Below are positions 23,871 to 33,649 of a stretch of 64,000 nucleotides of DNA, one piece after another. This DNA comes from Escarpia spicata (lineage: Eukaryota; Annelida; Polychaeta; Sabellida; Siboglinidae): NCBI GenBank assembly GCA_963995525.1, contig OZ023209.1:11552510-11616509 (forward strand), written 5' to 3'. The position numbers and the translations under genes were made by a program. Each line of letters starts with the position of its first letter. The first letter of the stretch is position 1. The notes below the pieces were generated by a model. The model was not told the DNA's origin. It made no database searches and saw only the letters and a list, made by a program, of their open reading frames with translations.

Positions 23871-24110
23871 ATGTTTAAGGACCAACTATATCTATTAAAA
23901 TTGCAAAATTACATTATACCAGGACGACCTAGACTACGACGGCAGGATTGGGTAAAAATAGATTTGGAGGGATCGGGAGTAGAGAATGAGAGCGAAAGAT
24001 GGAGGGGAGTGGAGACAGTTGGTGGAGACAGCAGCGCAAGAGCAGTGAGTGGGGAGACAAAGAAAAGAAGAGAAAAGAGAAATCGAGGACCGGTATCGAG
24101 CGTAGCCTAA
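23871..24110 (+). pseudogene. Probable LINE ORF2 3'-end fragment
   Basis: GRPRLRRQDWVKIDLEGSG, followed in a second frame by EWRQLVETAAQEQ, resembles the arginine/tryptophan-rich C-terminal tail (GRPxxRWxDxVKxDL...RWRxLV) of non-LTR retrotransposon ORF2. One frameshift lies between the two parts. It forms the left flank of the giant insertion. Confidence 0.42.
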
Positions 24111-24174
24111 CCATAACCTCATCACATACAAGGACACAAGAGCTGAATAGCAACACAACCGTCCTGTTTGGGTT

Positions 24175-24180
24175 CTCATG
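24175..24180 (+). repeat. Target-site duplication, left copy (CTCATG)
   Basis: CTCATG abuts the first base of the terminal repeat at 24181. The identical hexamer abuts the last base of the far-right terminus (63750-63755). Confidence 0.8.
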
Positions 24181-24600
24181 AGTAGTAGTCATGTGGCTGA
24201 AGCCCCCGTGCAAAAAGGTCACGCACTCAAGATCAAAGAAACATCAAAGAAATAGGCTCCTCCCCAAATTTTTTTCCTAAAACTTAGCACCCTATGCGCG
24301 CCTATACAGAAAAAGTCAACATCAAAGGATTTTGTATTTTTTCCTAAAACGTCACACCGATACAGAAAAAGTCAACTGATTGATGGGCCACCCGGCTACG
24401 GGGCAGCTCATTGGTTTACCTAAAACGTCACATAAATGATTGATAGGGCTACGGGGCAGCTCATTGGTTTAAGAGGACGGCATGAAGTGAGTGGAACTAA
24501 TGACCCTTAATTACCCTTAATTACCTTTGATTGATAGGGCCACCCAATTTGATTGACAGGACATGGTGTGGCTAAGGCCCCCGTGTAAAAAGGTCATGTA
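24181..24600 (+). repeat. Terminal region of arm A with internal echo of the tip
   Basis: The tip reads AGTAGTAGTC, CATGTGGCTGAAGCCCCCGT, GCAAAAAGGTCACGCAC. A diverged echo stands at ~24563-24600 (GTGTGGCTAAGGCCCCCGTG then TAAAAAGGTCATG). Between them ACAGAAAAAGTCAAC and GGGGCAGCTCATTGGTTTA each occur twice. Confidence 0.7.
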
Positions 24601-24606
24601 CTTGAC

Positions 24607-24830
24607 TATGGAAGTGCCCAGGGCCGATTATTCGGCCGAACCATGAAACAGGCCTATGGAAGTGCCCAGGGTCGATTATTCGGCCGAATGTTTTGACCCC
24701 TATTAGCAACTCGACTGAAACAGGCCTATGGAAGTGCCCAGGGCCGAATATTCGGCCAAACGAGCTGCCCTCTAGCGGCTCCATGAAACAGGCCTATGGA
24801 AGTGCCCAGGGCCGATTATTCTTTTTTCTG
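24607..24830 (+). repeat. Four tandem copies of a GGAAGTGCCCAGGG module
   Basis: CTATGGAAGTGCCCAGGGYC followed by GATTATTCGGCC, itself partly palindromic, starts near 24607, 24656, 24727 and 24796. One inverted copy recurs at ~30703-30745 inside the arm. Mirror arrays are at 43021-43235, 44685-44900 and 63110-63325. Confidence 0.8.
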
Positions 24831-25037
24831 CTTCGCCGATATTTTCACGTTCCCTATAAGAATGTTGTATGCGCAATCGCACAGACTACACACGAGGTCG
24901 GCGTCGGCGTGGGTGATTACGGCCTTTCGTAGCACAAGAACTAAATACCCTTAATTACCTTTGATTGATAGGGTCATACGATGCTGACCTGTTGCCCTTT
25001 AGTGTGTGTTTCTTTTCGACCTGTTGCCCTTAGTGCG

Positions 25038-26440
25038 TGTAATGTATGTGTTTCGTTTCTCTATACAGGGGGTAATTGACAGGCTCAACAACAAATCAGA
25101 GGCTTAGAATGAGTTTGAGACCTCAAACTGTTGTATTAAGGGGATGGTCAGCGTTGACCCCGTGTGCCCTTTGCGTTCTTTTGATCGTCAGATCTAAGGT
25201 AGGGCTAGAATAATTGAATATTGCCTATAGTCATTTACCGGCATAAAACTACTGTATAAAATGTAATGTATGTGTTTCGTTTCTCTATACTTGAGGGGGG
25301 TAATTGACAGGCTCAACAACAAATCAGAGGCTTAGAATGAGTTTGAGACCCCAAACTGTTGTATTAAGGGATGGTCAGCGTTGACCCCGTGTGCCCTTTG
25401 CGTCCCTTTTGATCGTCAGATCCAAGGTAGGGCTAAAATAATTGAATATTGCCTATAGCCATTTACCGGCATAAAACTACTGTATAAAAAGAGTTGCTTG
25501 CTAATTGGGGGTGCCTTGATGAGTACGCAATTAGTACTGAGTAGTTATAATCACTATACCAGTACATAGCCACGTATAAAACTTCTACGCTGTTAGGCGC
25601 CTGTGTTGTGAAATCTGATACATGGACGGGTGAAAGTCCGGACGCTGCTAGTGACTGGCCGCTGTAATGTCTCTCTGCACTCAGTGGCGCTGTTTGGATC
25701 GCTAAGGTAGGCCTAAAACAACTGAATATTGCCTATAACAATTGTACCCGGCACAAAACTACTGTATAAAAGTTGTCTGTTAATTGAGGCGGCCTTTTTC
25801 GTTTCTATGCACTCTAGTGGTCCCTTTTGATCGTCAGATCCAAGGTAGGGCTAAAATAATTGAATATTGCCTATAGCCATTTACCGGCATAAAACTACTG
25901 TATAAAAAGAGTTGCTTGCTAATTGGGGGTACATTGATGAGTACGAAATTAGTACTGAGTGGTTATAATCACTGTACCAGTACATAACCACGCATAAGTT
26001 CTACGCTGTTAGGCGGCTGTGTTGTTGTGAAACCTGATACATGGACGGGTGAAAGTCCGGACGCTGCTAGTGGCCGGCCGCTGTAATGTGTCTCTGCACT
26101 CAGTGGCGCTGTTTGGATCGCTAAGGTAGGACTAAAACAACTGAATATTGCCTATAATCATTGGTGCCGGCACAAAACCACTGTATTAAAGAGTTGCCTG
26201 TTAATTGGAGCCTCGTTGAGGCGGTCGAAAGTGGCTATAATCATAACCATGTACATAACCACGCATAAGAGTTCTACGCTGGGTTGTTGTGAAACTTGAT
26301 ACAGGCACTGGTGTAAAGCGACAGCTGTAACGTTCCTGCTTTGTCGTGAGTCGTGACGCCTTCTAGTGTATTTATAGCGTACAGTGTTTCGTTTATAAGC
26401 AAGCCTACTATAGTTCTGGAGTTCGTAGGGATATACAGTG
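25038..26440 (+). promoter_or_regulatory. Repeated TATA-box modules of arm A
   Basis: ACTGTATAAA occurs at ~25251, 25479, 25759 and 25897 with a decayed copy at ~26180 (ACTGTATTAAAG). CACGTATAAAAC is at ~25571. Two ~225-bp and two ~370-bp units build this stretch by tandem duplication. All boxes point toward the axis. Promoter activity is inferred. Confidence 0.45.
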
Positions 26441-26695
26441 GTTTTGTGCGTTGGAAAGAATCAAACGACTATTATTATTATATAGTTTAATGAATAGTTT
26501 AATGAGTTTAATGAGTTATATAGTTTAATGAAGTTTAACTGCGGAAGGTGGCGAAGGGTAGTCCATTCGGTGCTCTAGGACGATCTGGCTCGACGCTACT
26601 TTCCTGCTTTGTCGTGTCGTTTAGTTGGAGCTCGTATACAGTGGTTTTGTGCGTTGGAAAGAATCAAACGACTAGTCGTTGACTGTTATCAGCAC

Positions 26696-26861
26696 TCATG
26701 GGTCAGGAGCGGTCAACCCCCATAAATCGGTGTCCGAGTCTCGCTCCCGTGGGCGAGGAGGGAGCGACACCCATAAATTGGTGTCTGGGTCGCGCCACTC
26801 TTGCGGGGGCGGCCTAACGATGCCGCGTACGACTGCAGTCGGTCGCTACTCATTAGGCGAC
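26696..26861 (-). pseudogene. Exon-2-like shard with early stop (arm A copy)
   Basis: On the minus strand TTCTATTCACAG, an acceptor, precedes the 166-nt shard. After a phase-completing G it reads SPNE, a TAG, then RPTAVVRGIVRPP, EWRDPDTNLW and ERDSDTDLWGL before TGA. It is a relative of the full exon at 28063-28501 (PSNEE, AAVRGVVRP, DWRDRRDSDTELW). Copies: 40410-40575 (+), 47355-47520 (-), 61069-61234 (+), all with the same stop. Confidence 0.45.
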
Positions 26862-27275
26862 CTGTGAATAGAAATGACTGAATAAATAATAAATATGTAT
26901 ATGAATGTTTACATAATTTGTGTAAGTTGTTTGTTTAGCCGTTTGAGTTGTGCAGTTTATGGTGAAGACGTGTCGTGTGTGGCGTGTTCAAATCTCGCCT
27001 GTGTTAAGTAGCCAAACACAACAGGTGGTGCACACTTCACGGATTCCGTTCAACAATTTCAGCCGCAACATCACCGAATTGCATGGATATTTCCACCCAT
27101 ATTTATAGTTGCGTATGAATGTTTGTGACTCATTAGATGACCCGTGAATAGAAATGACTAAATAAATAAATAAATGATTCTTGTATAGGACTGTTTGTTT
27201 GCATTTTAGGTGCACCTGTGAATATAAATAAATAAATAAATAGTTATAATGATTGTTTAAAAGAGTGTGACGTAC

Positions 27276-27316
27276 CGTTTGTGCTGTGTGACGACTGTTT
27301 TGGAGCGATTTGACAT
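27276..27316 (-). pseudogene. Exon-1-like shard, module 2 (arm A copy)
   Basis: CCGCCATG context, then MSNRSKTVVTQHK and a split codon before the GTACGT donor. 41 nt. Copies: 39955-39995 (+), 47935-47975 (-), 60614-60654 (+). Upstream are two 81-bp repeats each with TGCGTCATT. Confidence 0.45.
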
Positions 27317-27633
27317 GGCGGATTGGTTACGCGGTGGCGAATGACGCATTAGTTTTATGTAGGCTGTTGACTGCGCCATCGGGGTGCGCACGCACCGAGA
27401 TGCGTGTTTACGTGGTGGTAAATGACGCATTAGTTTTATGTAAGTTGTTGACTTTATAGTTGCGTATGAATGTTTGTGACTCATTAGATGACCCGTGAAT
27501 AGAAATGACTAAATAAATAAATAAATAAATACATTATTCTTGTATAGGACTGTTTGTTTGCATTTAGGTTCACCCGTGAATATAAGTAAATAGTTATAAT
27601 GATTGGTTGTTTGTTTAAAAGAGTGTGACGTAC

Positions 27634-27674
27634 CGTTCGCGCTGTGTGACGACTGTTTTGGAGCAACTTGACAT
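27634..27674 (-). pseudogene. Exon-1-like shard, module 3 (arm A copy)
   Basis: GCCGCCATG, a Kozak-like start, opens MSSCSKTVVTQRE and a split codon before a GTACGTCAC donor. It has the same length and frame as module 2 (27276-27316). A TATAAATA box lies ~235 bp upstream and two 81-bp repeats with TGCGTCATT lie between. The downstream acceptor is degraded (TTCACGGG instead of TTCACAGG). Copies: 39597-39637 (+), 48293-48333 (-), 60256-60296 (+). Confidence 0.45.
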
Positions 27675-28062
27675 GGCGGCCTGTTTACGCGGTGGCGAAT
27701 GACGCATTAGTTTTATGTAGGTTGTTGACTGCGCCATCAGGGTGCGCACGCATCGAGAGGCGTGTTTACGTGGTGGCAAATGACGCATTAGTTTTATGTA
27801 AGTTGTTGACTGCGCCCTCGGGTTGCGCGCGCATCGAGAGGCGTCACGTTCAGCGTTATGTTGTAACATTACCGAATTGCATGGATATTTTATTTCCACC
27901 TATATTTATAGTTGCATATGAATGTTTGTGACTCATTAGATGACCCGTGAATAGAAATGAATACAAAAATAAATAAATGATTCTTGTATATGAATGTTTG
28001 TTTGCATTCAGGTGCACCCGTGAATAGAAATAAATAAATAGTTATAATGAATGGTTGTTTGT

Positions 28063-28501
28063 TTAAAAGGGTGTGGGGGTGCGTTGAGGTGGCAATCCAA
28101 AGCAGCGCCGCGCTATGGCCCTCGGTGGTGTCGATGATAATAGCGGATGTCCGTGAAGTGTGGCTTGTGATGATGGCTGAGGTAAGGAGACTGGGGTGCG
28201 TTGAGGTGGCAGTCCAAAGCCGCGCCGCCCTGTCCTCTCCAGTGGGACTGGGGTCGACCATAATTCGGTGTCCGAGTCGCGTCGATCTCGCCAATCTTTC
28301 GCGTGCGGATCAGGCCTAACGACGCCGCGTACGGCGGCAGTGGCTCGGTTGTTCCGTCTCGGCTGTAATGGTGGCGGCGTGCTATAGGTTCGTCTCGGCG
28401 GGAAGGTCGTGGTAATAGAGGTGGGGTTATTCGGCGCCGCTGTCTTAGCGCGGAGCGTATATCCACGTCCCCAGCCTTTGGGCGCCTCCTCATTGGACGG
28501 C
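28063..28501 (-). pseudogene. Full-length exon-2-like shard, basic Pro/Arg-rich (arm A copy)
   Basis: The acceptor CCATTTACAG follows a T-rich tract. The 439-nt exon carries one phase-completing G and 145 codons, ending at TAA. It begins PSNEEAPKGWGRGYTLRAK, has VRGVVRPDPHAKDWRDRR, DSDTELW, then GRRGFGLPPQRTP and a second CFGLPPQRTP. Composition is Arg/Pro/Thr-rich and probably disordered, nucleic-acid-binding-like. The splice phase matches the exon-1 shards, but those lie downstream on the same strand, so the gene order is scrambled. Copies: 38770-39208 (+), 48722-49160 (-), 59429-59867 (+). I do not recognise the family. Confidence 0.45.
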
Positions 28502-28555
28502 CTGTAAATGGAAATGAATGAATAAATAAATGAAATATTCTTGTATACATGATTT

Positions 28556-28680
28556 GTGTTAGTTGTTTGTCTAGCCATTTTGTTGAGTTGTGCAGTTTAT
28601 GGCAAAGATGTCCCAGTGTCGTGTGTGGCAGGTTCAAATCTTGCTTGTGTTCAAGTATCCAAACACAACAGGTTGTGCAC
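28556..28680 (+). other. tRNA-T-arm-like / B-box-like segment
   Basis: GCAGGTTCAAATCTTGC can form a 5-bp stem around TTCAAAT and resembles a Pol III B box. A decayed relative is at ~26985 (GCGTGTTCAAATCTCGC). I could not fit an A box or acceptor stem, so a SINE or tRNA relic is only a possibility. The overlapping frame that looks like a signal peptide (LVVCLAILLSCAVYG) has no ATG. Confidence 0.2.
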
Positions 28681-29150
28681 ACTCATTGCCATTGCGATAT
28701 CTGAATCACTCGAACCAAGAATACACACATATGGTTTACCCGCCTCTTTATACAGGCCTGGTAAAGGGCGCGCGTGCGCCTGACCACGTACGCTACACAA
28801 CAGGCGATTCTGCCAAGGCTATTGTCAATAGAAAAAAAAAATTAAACGGTCATGCGGTGCATGGGTCGTAAGTCGCCTCTTTAGGGCGAATGTTTTCTAA
28901 TACAACAACACCACGCGATTCCTGAACCCCGATTTGTCTTCTAACATACTTATGTTCGAACATTTAGAATTTCATTAAACGATTTTGAACCATTACTCAA
29001 AACAATAGTCAACAACTTACATAACGCCGCACGTGACGCGCCCCTCGATGCGGTGCTTTCCCGCGTAAACAATAGTCAACAACTTACATAACGTGGCGCG
29101 CCTCTCGATGCGTCACCGGTATTTTTTTCCCACGCAAACAGCATTCGCAG

Positions 29151-29221
29151 GAGCGCCTAGCCAAGATGATGACGAGTCGCGAAGCGGGCGTCGCACGAAA
29201 GGGCCTCCCACATCACGAAAG
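29151..29221 (+). pseudogene. 71-nt exon-like segment (arm A copy 1)
   Basis: It lies between CATTCGCAG (with TTTTTTTCCC upstream) and GTGCGT. Two frames are open: one with SQDDDESRSGRRTKGPPTSR and one with ERLAKMMTSREAG. The GTACGTCACGCTCTTTTAA downstream is homologous to the donor side of the exon-1 shards, but on the opposite strand to them. Copies: 31771-31841 (+), 35431-35501 (-), 38051-38121 (-), 49809-49879 (+), 52429-52499 (+), 56089-56159 (-), 58709-58779 (-). Confidence 0.35.
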
Positions 29222-29300
29222 GTGCGTACGTCACGCTCTTTTAATAAACAAACAAACAACATTCATTATAACTATATACAACTAAAAATATATATACAAG

Positions 29301-29860
29301 GTCACTATTGCCCAAAGACCCCACTCCCATGTAACACGTTGTCACTATTGCCCAAAGACCCCACTCCCATGTGCCACTTTGTCACTATTGCCCAAAGACC
29401 CCACTACCCCTTGTCACTATTGCCCAAAGACCCCACTCCCATGTAACACTGTCACTATTGCCCAAAGACCCACACTCCCATATAACACTTTGTTACAAGA
29501 CCCCCACTCCCATGTACCACTATGTCACTATTGCCCAAAGACCCCACTCCCAAGTAACACCTTGTCACTATTGCCAAAAGACCCCACTCCCATGTAACAC
29601 GTTGTCACTATTGCCCAAAGACCCCACTCCCATGTACCACTTTGTCACTATTGCCCAAAGACCCCACTCCCATGTAACACTTTGTCACAAGACCCCCACT
29701 CCCATGTACCACTATGTCACTATTGCTCAAAGAACCCCAATTCCATGTAACACTTTGTCACAAGAACCCCACTCCCATGTAACACTTTGTCACAAGACCC
29801 CCACTCCCACGTAACACTTTGTCACAAGACCCCCATTCCCATGTAACACTTCGTCACATC
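29301..29860 (+). repeat. 40/32-bp minisatellite (arm A copy 1)
   Basis: Units GTCACTATTGCCCAAAGACC + CCACTCCCATGTAACACGTT (40 bp), with a shorter GTCACAAGACCCCCACTCCC type (32 bp). About 15 units. It is repeated in the other seven internal copies. Confidence 0.9.
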
Positions 29861-29923
29861 ACCAGTGTGACATACTTTATGGCTGCCCCCTGTGTATAAG
29901 AACCATCACATGACACGACTCAC

Positions 29924-30003
29924 CGAGCAGCCTTCGACCTTCTCGAGAAGGAAGGCGAGGCTCTTGAGGGTGTCCTCCTCCTCTACGTCCTCCGCATCCT
30001 CTA
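29924..30003 (-). pseudogene. 80-nt acidic exon-like segment (arm A copy 1)
   Basis: On the minus strand TGTTGCAG precedes and GTGAGT follows, both canonical. Two bases then exactly 26 sense codons: EDAEDVEEEDTLKSLAFLLE and KVEGCS. It is the cleanest exon in the element: acidic start, then an amphipathic helix-like part, with minisatellites on both sides. A TATAAAAG box lies ~580 bp upstream on the same strand. Copies: 32544-32623 (-), 34649-34728 (+), 37269-37348 (+), 50582-50661 (-), 53202-53281 (-), 55307-55386 (+), 57927-58006 (+). No family recognised. Confidence 0.5.
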
Positions 30004-30412
30004 CTGCAACACCAAGGCACTACATCACAACACAGCATCACATCACATCACAACACCACATCACATCCTCCAGTACAATACCACAGCACAGCATCACATC
30101 ACCACTACATCACATCAATACATGATTACATCACAATACAGCATCACTACATCACAACATAGCATATCATCTCATCGCATCACTACATCGTATCATCTCA
30201 TCACATTCACTACATCATATCATCGCATCACTACATCATATCATCTCATCACATCACTACATCATATCAACTCATTACATCAGTGCATCACATCACTACA
30301 TCATATCATCTGATTACCTCACTACATCACAACATCATATCATCTCAACACATCACTACATCATATCATCACTACATCACTACATCACATCATCTCATCA
30401 CATCACTACATC
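30004..30412 (+). repeat. CATCACTACATCATATCATC minisatellite (arm A copy 1)
   Basis: Irregular ~20-bp repeats of ACATCA/ATATCATC words, closed by a short (TATG)n run to ~30450. Confidence 0.85.
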
Positions 30413-30474
30413 ATGTATGTATGTATGTGTATGTACGTATTTTGTGAGTTCTACTGTCAAAAGAGTGAAATTGT

Positions 30475-30585
30475 GTGAGTTCTACTGTGGTGTCCTAGCC
30501 TTACACGTATGCACGCACCCATGCACCCACCCACCGTCGCCGTCCCCACCCGCCCTCGTTTTAATGGCGCAGGACTTTTATACAG
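30475..30585 (-). promoter_or_regulatory. Leader module with TATA box (arm A copy 1)
   Basis: On the minus strand ACTGTATAAAAGTCCTGCGC is followed by GGGCGGGTGGGGACGGCGAC, ATGGGTGCGTGCATACG and GTAAGG. It is shared with element 1 at 4097-4195. It lies upstream of the acidic exon on the same strand and may be its promoter and leader exon, although the phases do not obviously join. Confidence 0.45.
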
Positions 30586-30759
30586 TGGCTATACGTTGTT
30601 ATGTACTGGTACAATGGTTATACGTATTCTTCAGTGGTTATGTACTGATTTTACCCATACCTTCAATCTACGTAAGTACAACTGGCAGAAACATCATTCT
30701 AACGATGAATAAACGGCCCTGGGCACTTCCATAAGTCTGTTTCACGGTTCGTAACAATA

Positions 30760-30805
30760 CCACTAGAGGGTAGAGAAAACACATATATTACACACGCTAG
30801 AGGGC
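30760..30805. promoter_or_regulatory. CTCF-like motif pair (arm A copy 1)
   Basis: CCACTAGAGGGT at 30760-30771 and ACGCTAGAGGGC at ~30794-30805. Further such motifs in arm A are GCCCTCTAGCGG at 24767-24778 and GCACTCTAGTGG at 25809-25820. Confidence 0.35.
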
Positions 30806-30877
30806 TCGCTTTCCGCTTACTGTACTCAATTAAAAAACGATGAAAACGCACATGTTGTGTACTGTGTTTTTATTAGT

Positions 30878-31002
30878 ACCTAGGAGGCGCCTTATAGGCG
30901 CCCCAGTCCCTAGCGCCTATAAGGCGCCCTAGGGTCCTACCCCTAGGAGGCGCCTATAAGGCGCCCTAGTCCCTAGGGCCCTACCCCTAGGGGGGCCGGA
31001 GG
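30878..31002. repeat. GGCGCC hairpin cluster (arm A copy 1)
   Basis: GGCGCCTTATAGGCGCC, GCGCCTATAAGGCGC and GGCGCCTATAAGGCGCC alternate with CCCTAGGG palindromes. Every piece is self-complementary. The same cluster ends copy 2 and abuts the axis. Confidence 0.85.
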
Positions 31003-31015
31003 ACCTATATATATA

Positions 31016-33622
31016 CGGCGGGAAGGTCGTGGTAATAGAGGTGGGGTTATTCGGCGCCGCTGTCTTAGCGCGGAGCGTATATCCACGTCCCCAGCCTTTG
31101 GGCGCCTCCTCATTGGACGGCCTGTAAATGGAAATGAATGAATAAATAAATGAAATATTCTTGTATACATGATTTGTGTTAGTTGTTTGTCTAGCCATTT
31201 TGTTGAGTTGTGCAGTTTATGGCAAAGATGTCCCAGTGTCGTGTGTGGCAGGTTCAAATCTTGCTTGTGTTCAAGTATCCAAACACAACAGGTTGTGCAC
31301 ACTCATTGCCATTGCGATATCTGAATCACTCGAACCAAGAATACACACATATGGTTTACCCGCCTCTTTATACAGGCCTGGTAAAGGGCGCGCGTGCGCC
31401 TGACCACGTACGCTACACAACAGGCGATTCTGCCAAGGCTATTGTCAATAGAAAAAAAAAATTAAACGGTCATGCGGTGCATGGGTCGTAAGTCGCCTCT
31501 TTAGGGCGAATGTTTTCTAATACAACAACACCACGCGATTCCTGAACCCCGATTTGTCTTCTAACATACTTATGTTCGAACATTTAGAATTTCATTAAAC
31601 GATTTTGAACCATTACTCAAAACAATAGTCAACAACTTACATAACGCCGCACGTGACGCGCCCCTCGATGCGGTGCTTTCCCGCGTAAACAATAGTCAAC
31701 AACTTACATAACGTGGCGCGCCTCTCGATGCGTCACCGGTATTTTTTTCCCACGCAAACAGCATTCGCAGGAGCGCCTAGCCAAGATGATGACGAGTCGC
31801 GAAGCGGGCGTCGCACGAAAGGGCCTCCCACATCACGAAAGGTGCGTACGTCACGCTCTTTTAATAAACAAACAAACAACATTCATTATAACTATATACA
31901 ACTAAAAATATATATACAAGGTCACTATTGCCCAAAGACCCCACTCCCATGTAACACGTTGTCACTATTGCCCAAAGACCCCACTCCCATGTGCCACTTT
32001 GTCACTATTGCCCAAAGACCCCACTACCCCTTGTCACTATTGCCCAAAGACCCCACTCCCATGTAACACTGTCACTATTGCCCAAAGACCCACACTCCCA
32101 TATAACACTTTGTTACAAGACCCCCACTCCCATGTACCACTATGTCACTATTGCCCAAAGACCCCACTCCCAAGTAACACCTTGTCACTATTGCCAAAAG
32201 ACCCCACTCCCATGTAACACGTTGTCACTATTGCCCAAAGACCCCACTCCCATGTACCACTTTGTCACTATTGCCCAAAGACCCCACTCCCATGTAACAC
32301 TTTGTCACAAGACCCCCACTCCCATGTACCACTATGTCACTATTGCTCAAAGAACCCCAATTCCATGTAACACTTTGTCACAAGAACCCCACTCCCATGT
32401 AACACTTTGTCACAAGACCCCCACTCCCACGTAACACTTTGTCACAAGACCCCCATTCCCATGTAACACTTCGTCACATCACCAGTGTGACATACTTTAT
32501 GGCTGCCCCCTGTGTATAAGAACCATCACATGACACGACTCACCGAGCAGCCTTCGACCTTCTCGAGAAGGAAGGCGAGGCTCTTGAGGGTGTCCTCCTC
32601 CTCTACGTCCTCCGCATCCTCTACTGCAACACCAAGGCACTACATCACAACACAGCATCACATCACATCACAACACCACATCACATCCTCCAGTACAATA
32701 CCACAGCACAGCATCACATCACCACTACATCACATCAATACATGATTACATCACAATACAGCATCACTACATCACAACATAGCATATCATCTCATCGCAT
32801 CACTACATCGTATCATCTCATCACATTCACTACATCATATCATCGCATCACTACATCATATCATCTCATCACATCACTACATCATATCAACTCATTACAT
32901 CAGTGCATCACATCACTACATCATATCATCTGATTACCTCACTACATCACAACATCATATCATCTCAACACATCACTACATCATATCATCACTACATCAC
33001 TACATCACATCATCTCATCACATCACTACATCATGTATGTATGTATGTGTATGTACGTATTTTGTGAGTTCTACTGTCAAAAGAGTGAAATTGTGTGAGT
33101 TCTACTGTGGTGTCCTAGCCTTACACGTATGCACGCACCCATGCACCCACCCACCGTCGCCGTCCCCACCCGCCCTCGTTTTAATGGCGCAGGACTTTTA
33201 TACAGTGGCTATACGTTGTTATGTACTGGTACAATGGTTATACGTATTCTTCAGTGGTTATGTACTGATTTTACCCATACCTTCAATCTACGTAAGTACA
33301 ACTGGCAGAAACATCATTCTAACGATGAATAAACGGCCCTGGGCACTTCCATAAGTCTGTTTCACGGTTCGTAACAATACCACTAGAGGGTAGAGAAAAC
33401 ACATATATTACACACGCTAGAGGGCTCGCTTTCCGCTTACTGTACTCAATTAAAAAACGATGAAAACGCACATGTTGTGTACTGTGTTTTTATTAGTACC
33501 TAGGAGGCGCCTTATAGGCGCCCCAGTCCCTAGCGCCTATAAGGCGCCCTAGGGTCCTACCCCTAGGAGGCGCCTATAAGGCGCCCTAGTCCCTAGGGCC
33601 CTACCCCTAGGGGGGCCGGAGG
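31016..33622 (+). repeat. Arm A internal tandem copy 2
   Basis: Second copy of 28396-31002 with all its parts: 71-nt exon, both minisatellites, acidic exon, leader module and hairpin cluster. Confidence 0.93.
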
Positions 33623-33649
33623 ACCTATAATAGCACTCTAATGGACTCG
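33623..33649 (+). other. Axis spacer of palindrome 1 (27 bp)
   Basis: The only non-palindromic bases between arms A and B, ACCTATAATAGCACTCTAAT then GGACTCG. The axis at 54281-54307 is identical and in the same orientation. Confidence 0.9.

Larger units (their letters stand above)
28396..31002 (+). repeat. Arm A internal tandem copy 1 (2620-bp period)
   Basis: Starts CGGCGGGAAGGTCGTGG and ends GGGGGGCCGGAGG. Repeated essentially unchanged at 31016-33622. Its left edge cuts into the exon-2 shard, so copy 2 has only the first ~105 nt of that exon. Confidence 0.93.
24181..33622 (+). repeat. Arm A (9442 bp)
   Basis: Outer tip to axis. It lacks the TC/GA microsatellite block, has CACACCGATACAG near the tip and ten A at ~28831. 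Arm D shares all three states and the same length. The only A/D difference I found by eye is at 24269. Confidence 0.9.

Noticed and set aside
24693..24932. 79-codon frame in the tip repeats (four copies in the region)
   Set aside because: It runs through the GGAAGTGCCCAGGG tandem module with no domain or start context. It is duplicated only because the arms are.
25616..25660. Hammerhead or other ribozyme around CTGATACATGGACGGGTGAAAGTCC region
   Set aside because: CTGATA does not fit the CTGATGA core and no closing stems I and III are visible. Only a 4-bp GGAC/GTCC hairpin is certain.
28556..28783. Secreted protein starting with a hydrophobic segment (LVVCLAILLSCAVYG)
   Set aside because: It has no ATG in frame and the related copy near 26930 is frameshifted. 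A chance frame is more likely.
29301..29860. CRISPR-like look of regular ~40-bp repeats
   Set aside because: Repeats are contiguous with no unique spacers, in a eukaryotic context. It is a minisatellite.
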